Of a stretch of 64,000 nucleotides of DNA, positions 59,233 through 64,000 are shown in pieces. Under the pieces are notes generated by a model that was given only the letters and a program-made list of their open reading frames with translations, did not search any database and was not told where the DNA came from. Both the position numbers and the translations under genes were made by a program. How positions within the stretch are numbered: the stretch's first letter is position 1; every line of letters starts with the position of its first letter. Source of the stretch: Sphingomonas sp. PP-CE-3A-406 (GTDB taxonomy: Bacteria; Pseudomonadota; Alphaproteobacteria; Sphingomonadales; Sphingomonadaceae). The stretch lies in NCBI RefSeq assembly GCF_003688625.1, contig NZ_RCWY01000003.1, positions 434,001 to 498,000 of the forward strand, in the 5' to 3' direction.

Positions 59233-59544
59233 TCAATCCCTCGCGTCGCGTAACGCCTCCAACTCCGCCAGTCTCACCGGATCGTCGGCGGCCAGTTCCT
59301 CTTCGAGATAGAAGCTATGTGCGATATCACGCACCAATTCCTGCGCTTCGCCGCTAAATTCCAGAGCGATCACCGGAAAAGCGTCGACCAGCTCGCGAAG
59401 AAATGGCTTGTCCAAAGACTCGAGGCCGTCTGCCAAATCCTGCATTGCATCGACCGAGGCATCGACATCGAGCAAATCCTCGTCGGTGAGATTGAGGAAA
59501 ACCATAAAATGCGCAATGATACGCGCGACTTGTATGGCTATCAT
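59233..59544 (-). CDS. Small acidic protein, probable immunity protein for the upstream toxin
   Basis: A 103-residue acidic, mostly helical protein (IIAHFMVFLNLTDEDLLDVDASVDAMQDLADGLESLDKPFLRELVDAFPVIALEFSG...). I do not recognise a named family. The ATG at 59544 overlaps the toxin stop by four bases (ATGA). A small, acidic gene directly after a C-terminal nuclease toxin is the normal place for its cognate inhibitor; function is an inference from this position. Confidence 0.7.
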   Translation of the reverse strand: MIAIQVARIIAHFMVFLNLTDEDLLDVDASVDAMQDLADGLESLDKPFLRELVDAFPVIALEFSGEAQELVRDIAHSFYLEEELAADDPVRLAELEALRDARD

Positions 59545-60629
59545 GGCTTTACCACCCTGACCTTGATGTTGGTGACGTTCATCTTCTTGAACAACTTCAG
59601 GGTTTTGGCCCTTTGGGCAGGTGTAGGGACCTCCCATGTTCCGAAGAGACGGTGTTGATCCAATACCTGGGATTGTCGCAAGAGCTGAGCGCGAGCATGT
59701 GGCGCATCAACGACTTTCGATTTCCTGTCGATTACGAAATCGCCTTGAACGCCGTCGAACTTCACCGGCCTCTTCGAGCCGTCGGCCATGGTGCGTATTA
59801 ACGTCGGCGCTTGGCCGGGCCGCGACCCCGTTGCCGAATCATTGTATCGCTTCGCCGGACTGTCGCGACCCAGATTTTCCTTCACCCAGCCGATCTGCGG
59901 CGGATCATAGGTCGTGCGTGGGCTCGCCATGCGTAGGCTGCGAAACGCGGAGACCTTGGAGAGCGCCGCCCCAGGCGCGACTGCCAGCGCAACATTCCCT
60001 GCGACCGATCCCGTGGCTCGACCGATATCCCTCGCCGAGGCTTTGGAGACGGCCGCTGCTGCACGCGGAATCTGTACGCGCGCGGGCGTATCCTCGGCAG
60101 CGATCGCAGTGTCGATCATGCTCGCTATCCCGCGGCCGGCGTCGCGAACGGTGGTGACCGGATTTGTCGTCAGCGCAGCACGGACCCCCGCCACCGTTTC
60201 TTCCCCGACGTCGTACAGTCCCTGGCCGACGCCACCGACGAATTCGGCGACGGGGTTCGGCTGATCATCGGGCCGCAGTCCCGGAATGCGCGTGGATTGC
60301 GCCTTGGCCGACCTGCGCTCTACCGACTTTCGGTCGTCGCCCGCGAGCGGTCGGGCGCGCGGCACTTCCGCTTTCGGCGGTGTCGAGGTCCGCGACGTAT
60401 CACGATTCCCGACGCTTGGAGCGCGATCGTTCCTGGCGCTAGTGGTATCGGCCTCGCTCGATCCCTCACGGCGTCCCGCGCCTGCGAAGGTAAACCGGCC
60501 GTCCGCCGGATCATGCCATGGATTGAATTTGAGTTCGAGACCGTCAGGACCCAGCGCCGATGGCACCTTACCCGTTCGCAGCCACCGTGAAAACGCGTTC
60601 CGCTCACTGCTGCCAGATGTCTGGACCAT
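59541..60629 (-). CDS. Polymorphic toxin with C-terminal restriction-endonuclease-like domain
   Basis: A 362-residue protein. The N-terminus contains ERNAFSRWLRTGK and GLELKFNPWHDPADGRFTFAG, a leader that I associate with sphingomonad toxins. A Pro/Arg/Ala-rich linker and a Gly/Ala-rich helix region (about 130-240) follow. The last ~120 residues resemble restriction-endonuclease-fold toxins: VKFDGVQGDFVIDRKSKVV (likely catalytic Asp and Asp-x-Lys), RAQLLRQSQVLDQHRLFGTWEVPTPAQRAKTL. ATG 60629 is preceded by GGGGGA at a good distance; 60635 is an alternative. Overlaps the downstream putative immunity gene. Secretion route unknown; no signal peptide. Confidence 0.72.
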   Translation of the reverse strand: MVQTSGSSERNAFSRWLRTGKVPSALGPDGLELKFNPWHDPADGRFTFAGAGRREGSSEADTTSARNDRAPSVGNRDTSRTSTPPKAEVPRARPLAGDDRKSVERRSAKAQSTRIPGLRPDDQPNPVAEFVGGVGQGLYDVGEETVAGVRAALTTNPVTTVRDAGRGIASMIDTAIAAEDTPARVQIPRAAAAVSKASARDIGRATGSVAGNVALAVAPGAALSKVSAFRSLRMASPRTTYDPPQIGWVKENLGRDSPAKRYNDSATGSRPGQAPTLIRTMADGSKRPVKFDGVQGDFVIDRKSKVVDAPHARAQLLRQSQVLDQHRLFGTWEVPTPAQRAKTLKLFKKMNVTNIKVRVVKP

Positions 60630-60743
60630 TGCCATCCCCCGCCTGTCATTGCGGTGAGAACATCTGAGCAACATTATCCTACAAGTCAAGCGCTACGCGA
60701 GCGGATCCTGAAATCCGCCTCGCCCTAACGCGCTTCTGTAGTG

Positions 60744-60830
60744 TGGTGCCCGGAAGAGGACTCGAACCTCCACGACCTTGCGATCGCCAGCACCTGAAGC
60801 TGGTGCGTCTACCAATTCCGCCATCCGGGC
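60744..60830 (-). tRNA. tRNA-Leu (anticodon CAG)
   Basis: A complete cloverleaf of 87 bases on the minus strand with an encoded CCA end. The acceptor stem GCCCGGA pairs with TCCGGGC; the anticodon stem CCAGC/GCTGG encloses loop TTCAGGT (anticodon CAG). A class II variable arm is present. It lies directly upstream of the toxin gene. Confidence 0.93.
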
Positions 60831-60942
60831 ACGGGGTAGGAGGGCGCCTCTAGGGGAGGGTCGCGATGCTTGTCAACACGCCTCTTGCTGGGGCAAGGGG
60901 TTATTCGTGATTGGCAGGCAAAACAAAGTGGACGGACGCGCG

Positions 60943-61896
60943 ATGAACGACAAACTGGTGACGCTGATCGGGGGCGGCGGTTTCGTCGGCCGCTATGTCG
61001 CACAGGCGCTGCTGGCGACGGGCGCACGCGTCCGCATCGCACAGCGCGATCCGCGGCAGGCGTTCTTCCTGAAACCGCTTGGCGGGCTCGGCCAGACGCA
61101 GTTCGTCGGTGCCGACGTTACCAAGCCCGAGACGATCGCGCATGCGGTGCGTGGCTCGGACGTGGTGGTGAACCTGGTCGGCGTTCTCGCGGGCGATTTT
61201 CAACGCGTCCAAGCGCTCGGCGCGCAGACGGTGGCGCAGGCTGCGGCGAAGGCCGGCGTCGGTGCGCTCGTGCATGTGTCGGCGATCGGCGCAGATCCTG
61301 AGTCCGCGTCGGCATACGGCAAGTCGAAGGGGCAGGGCGAGGCAGCGGTGCTCGAGGCGTTCCCGAACGCGACGATCCTGCGACCATCGATCGTGTTCGG
61401 CCAGGAAGACCAGTTCGTGAACCGCTTTGCGGGCATGATCGCCAAGGCGCCGGTCGTGCCCGTGCTGCGCGCCGGGGCGAAGTTCCAGCCGGTGTTCGTC
61501 GGCAACGTTGCCGATGCGGTGGTCGCCGCAGCGTCGGACCCCGAGACGTTTGGCGGCCGGACGCTCGAGCTGGGCGGCCCCGACATCATCACGATGGGCA
61601 ATCTGATCCGCTGGATAGCCAGCACGATCGGCCGTAACCCTTCGATCGTCGAGCTTCCCGATTTCGCCGGTTCGCTGATCGCCAAAGCAGGCTTCCTGCC
61701 GGGCGCGCCGATCACCAAGGATCAGTGGACCATGTTGCAGAGCGACAATATCGTCACCGGCATTGATGGGCTAGCGGCCTTCGGGATCGAGGCGACGCCG
61801 CTGTCGACCGTTGCGCCGGGCTGGCTGGTGCGCTTTCGCAAGGCCGGGCGGTTCGGTCGTCGCGCCGAAACGCGTGCGGATACGAGGACGGCCTGA
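60943..61896 (+). CDS. Complex I NDUFA9-family NAD(P)-binding protein
   Basis: A 317-residue atypical short-chain dehydrogenase. The Rossmann start LVTLIGGGGFVGRYVAQALLATGARVRIAQRD (4-35) binds NAD(P); VVNLVGVLAG (about 76-85) and HVSAIGADPESASAYGKSKGQGE contain the SDR Tyr-x3-Lys-like positions. The C-terminal part (RKxGRFGRRAETR) is basic. This is the NDUFA9-like group that associates with NADH dehydrogenase in mitochondria and alphaproteobacteria. ATG 60943 is chosen over far-upstream starts inside the tRNA. Confidence 0.85.
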   Translation: MNDKLVTLIGGGGFVGRYVAQALLATGARVRIAQRDPRQAFFLKPLGGLGQTQFVGADVTKPETIAHAVRGSDVVVNLVGVLAGDFQRVQALGAQTVAQAAAKAGVGALVHVSAIGADPESASAYGKSKGQGEAAVLEAFPNATILRPSIVFGQEDQFVNRFAGMIAKAPVVPVLRAGAKFQPVFVGNVADAVVAAASDPETFGGRTLELGGPDIITMGNLIRWIASTIGRNPSIVELPDFAGSLIAKAGFLPGAPITKDQWTMLQSDNIVTGIDGLAAFGIEATPLSTVAPGWLVRFRKAGRFGRRAETRADTRTA

Positions 61897-61956
61897 CATT
61901 TACGCGCTAAAGGCGTGCTGACGTACCGACCCTGACCTACCGCGCCGGAGCCTCGC

Positions 61957-62766
61957 TTGACCGATCTTCTCACCGTCATCCTCCTCGGCATCGTCGAGGG
62001 GATCACCGAATTCCTGCCCGTGTCGTCGACCGGGCATCTGATCCTCGCAACGCGGCTGCTCGGCTATGACGCGGGGCGCTGGGAGGTGTTCAACGTCGTG
62101 ATCCAGCTCGGTGCGATCCTCGCGATCGTGGTGCTGTACTGGCGCACGTTCTGGGCGGTCGGCATGGGGCTGGTCCGCCGCGAGCCGAAATCGTGGCTGT
62201 TCCTGCGCAACCTGATCGTCGCGTTCATCCCGGCGGCGGTGATCGGCTTGGCGCTGCACAAATATATCGAGGCGCTGCTCGGTAACGCTGAGGTCGTCGC
62301 GATTGCGCTGATCGTCGGCGGCTTCGCGATCCTTGCAGTCGAGCGGTTCGCACCGCGCAGCGACATCAGCGGCGTCGCGGACATTCCGCTGAAGACCGTG
62401 ATCGGCATCGGCTTCCTTCAGTGCCTGGCGATGGTGCCGGGCGTCAGCCGGTCGGGCGCGACGATCCTCGGCGCGCTGGCATTGGGCGTCGACCGACGCA
62501 CCGCCGCGGAGTTCAGCTTCTTCCTCGCGATTCCGACGATGCTGGGCGCGAGCGCACTCGAACTGCTCAAGAATCGCGACGCGATCGCGAGCGGTGGGGG
62601 CGTCGGGCTGGGCGCGATCGCGATCGGCGCGGCGGTGTCGTTCGTCGTCGCCTTGCTGGTGGTGAAGTGGTTCGTCGGGATCGTTACCAAGCACGGGTTC
62701 GTGCCGTTCGCGTTGTACCGCGTCGTTGCCGGGTCGGCTGCGCTGATCTGGCTGCTTAGCAAGTAA
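61957..62766 (+). CDS. uppP: Undecaprenyl-diphosphatase UppP (BacA)
   Basis: A 269-residue inner-membrane phosphatase recycling the murein lipid carrier. The motif VEGITEFLPVSSTGHLILATRLL (about 13-35) and the second MVPGVSRSGATILGALALG contain the catalytic residues of this family. Eight hydrophobic segments. The start is TTG at 61957, with no closer ATG; CCGGAG lies eight to nine bases upstream. Sixty bases after the NDUFA9-like gene. Confidence 0.94.
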   Translation: MTDLLTVILLGIVEGITEFLPVSSTGHLILATRLLGYDAGRWEVFNVVIQLGAILAIVVLYWRTFWAVGMGLVRREPKSWLFLRNLIVAFIPAAVIGLALHKYIEALLGNAEVVAIALIVGGFAILAVERFAPRSDISGVADIPLKTVIGIGFLQCLAMVPGVSRSGATILGALALGVDRRTAAEFSFFLAIPTMLGASALELLKNRDAIASGGGVGLGAIAIGAAVSFVVALLVVKWFVGIVTKHGFVPFALYRVVAGSAALIWLLSK

Positions 62767-62917
62767 GACCGAATCGGACTCAATAAGCTTAGTTGAGAAT
62801 GGCTCTCACGAAATCGAGCTTCAAGTCTACGTTAATATGGCAGTCTAGCTGACTTATTTGCTGATTTGGTCGTGACAAGCCTTCGATCGCGCAATAACGC
62901 GGCTGTCGGAGGCTATC

Positions 62918-64000
62918 ATGGCGAACGATTCGATGCTCAAATTTGTCGGCCGGGAGCAATCCTATCCCGACAAGCGCACCGCAGATGAGCGGCAGGACGA
63001 TTTTCGCGAGATCGCACAGCGATACGCGGTCGAGCCCGCCGAGGAACAGGCCGGACGCTGTTCGCAGTGCGGCGTTCCGTATTGCTCGGTCCATTGCCCA
63101 CTGCATAACCATATTCCCGACTGGCTCCGGCTGACAGCGGAAGGGCGGCTGCGCGAGGCGTATGAGCTGAGCAACGCGACCTCGACCATGCCCGAGATCT
63201 GCGGCCGGATCTGCCCGCAGGATCGGCTGTGCGAAGGCAATTGCGTCATCGAATTCACCGGGCACGGCGCGGTCACGATCGGTTCGGTCGAGAAGTTCAT
63301 CACCGATACCGCCTGGGAAAATGGCTGGGTCGAACCGCTGGTGCCGGGCAAATCGCGCGGCCAGTCGGTCGGCGTGATCGGTGCGGGGCCGGCTGGTCTC
63401 ACCGCGGCGGAATATCTGCGCGGGCATGGCTACGACGTCCACGTCTATGACCGCTACGACCGCGCGGGCGGGTTGCTCACCTATGGCATCCCCGGCTTCA
63501 AGCTCGAAAAGCCGATCGTCATGCGTCGCGTAGAGCGCCTCAAGGCCGCTGGTATCGTCTTCCACGAAGGCTTTGCGGTCGGTCACGATGCGAGCCTCGA
63601 CGATCTGCGCCAACGCCACGACGCGATCCTGGTCGCGACCGGCGTCTACAAGGCGCGTGCGATGGACCTGCCGGGTGGCGGATCGAAGGGGGTGGTGCCG
63701 GCGCTCGACTTCCTCGTCGCGTCGAACCGCAAGGGCTTCGGCGACGCGGTCCCGGCGTTCGACGACGGCAGCCTCAATGCCGAGGGCAAGGACGTCGTCG
63801 TGATCGGCGGCGGTGACACCGCGATGGACTGCGTCCGCACCGCGATCCGCCAGGGCGCCAAGTCGGTGAAGTGCCTCTACCGTCGCGACCGCGCCAACAT
63901 GCCGGGATCGCAGCGCGAAGTCGCCAATGCCGAGGAGGAGGGCGTCGAGTTCGTCTGGCTTTCCGGACCGCAGAGTTTCGACGGCGGCGACGTGGTGTCG
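62918..64000 (+). CDS. gltD: Glutamate synthase small subunit GltD (partial at the right edge)
   Basis: The first 361 codons of the NADPH-dependent small subunit, running off the window. Two Fe-S cysteine clusters at the start: Cys48, 51, 56, 60 (CSQCGVPYCSVHC) and Cys95, 99, 105, 109. FAD site GAGPAG (155-160). A second dinucleotide site begins VVVIGGGDTAMD near 290. It passes electrons to the large subunit that makes glutamate from glutamine and 2-oxoglutarate. Good ribosome site CGGAGG (62907-62912). Confidence 0.95.
   Translation, partial: MANDSMLKFVGREQSYPDKRTADERQDDFREIAQRYAVEPAEEQAGRCSQCGVPYCSVHCPLHNHIPDWLRLTAEGRLREAYELSNATSTMPEICGRICPQDRLCEGNCVIEFTGHGAVTIGSVEKFITDTAWENGWVEPLVPGKSRGQSVGVIGAGPAGLTAAEYLRGHGYDVHVYDRYDRAGGLLTYGIPGFKLEKPIVMRRVERLKAAGIVFHEGFAVGHDASLDDLRQRHDAILVATGVYKARAMDLPGGGSKGVVPALDFLVASNRKGFGDAVPAFDDGSLNAEGKDVVVIGGGDTAMDCVRTAIRQGAKSVKCLYRRDRANMPGSQREVANAEEEGVEFVWLSGPQSFDGGDVVS

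Overview
The window is GC-rich chromosomal DNA from an alphaproteobacterium, most probably a Sphingomonas-type sphingomonad. The pointers are a MucR/Ros-family regulator, a complex I NDUFA9-like protein, a toxin with the N-terminal leader that I associate with sphingomonads, and many paired inverted intergenic repeats (one family built around CTTCGACTTCGCTCAGG). The taxonomic call is an inference. The window is gene-dense, with many 4-base stop/start overlaps.

Layout. (1) 1-3.4 kb: end of an exopolysaccharide locus, with a Wzz/GumC-type chain-length protein, a kinase-like partner that has lost its P-loop, and a family 4 glycosyltransferase. (2) 3.4-8.8 kb: a TlpA-type lipoprotein divergent from argH, then a small lipoprotein, lysA, a siroheme-synthase-like protein carrying an in-frame repeat, and a ZntB/CorA transporter. 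(3) 8.8-25.1 kb, minus strand: one long flagellar run in the order flbD-type activator, fliE, F, G, H, I, J, K, L, M, N, O, P, Q, R, flhB, fliD, fliS. (4) 25.1-26.2 kb: a single flagellin gene. (5) 26.4-36.6 kb: a GNAT gene and an acetate-sensing and acetate-use block: CrbS-like transporter/kinase hybrid, CrbR-like regulator overlapping acsA, DcaP-like porin and an MHS-type transporter. (6) 36.7-43.5 kb, minus strand: a small P-loop protein, then (in transcription order) a MotA/MotB-like pair, flgA; flgM, flgN; a lytic transglycosylase, flhA, fliA. (7) 44.2-54.9 kb, plus strand: flgB to flgL, then motA-motB, closed by a strong terminator. (8) 55-64 kb: MucR-family regulator, TetR regulator with a divergent DUF4188 gene, a transporter plus chorismate-lyase-like gene, a toxin/immunity pair beside tRNA-Leu, an NDUFA9-like protein, uppP, and the start of gltD.

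How it fits together. The window holds an almost complete polar-type flagellar regulon with its own hierarchy. A sigma-54 activator heads the basal-body operon. Five near-consensus sigma-54 (-24/-12) promoters precede fliK, the transglycosylase-flhA-fliA operon, the second stator-flgA operon, flgB and motA. Two sigma-28 promoters with the same CTAAA-N15-GCCGTTAC pattern precede flagellin and fliD-fliS, and a weaker one precedes flgMN. FliA (sigma-28), FlgM, FliD and FliS are features of enterobacterial/pseudomonad-style systems rather than of Caulobacter. FliM lacks the usual N-terminal CheY-binding peptide and no chemotaxis genes are present. The repeats lie mainly between genes, but two copies are read through in frame, inside the siroheme-synthase-like gene and at the N-terminus of fliP.
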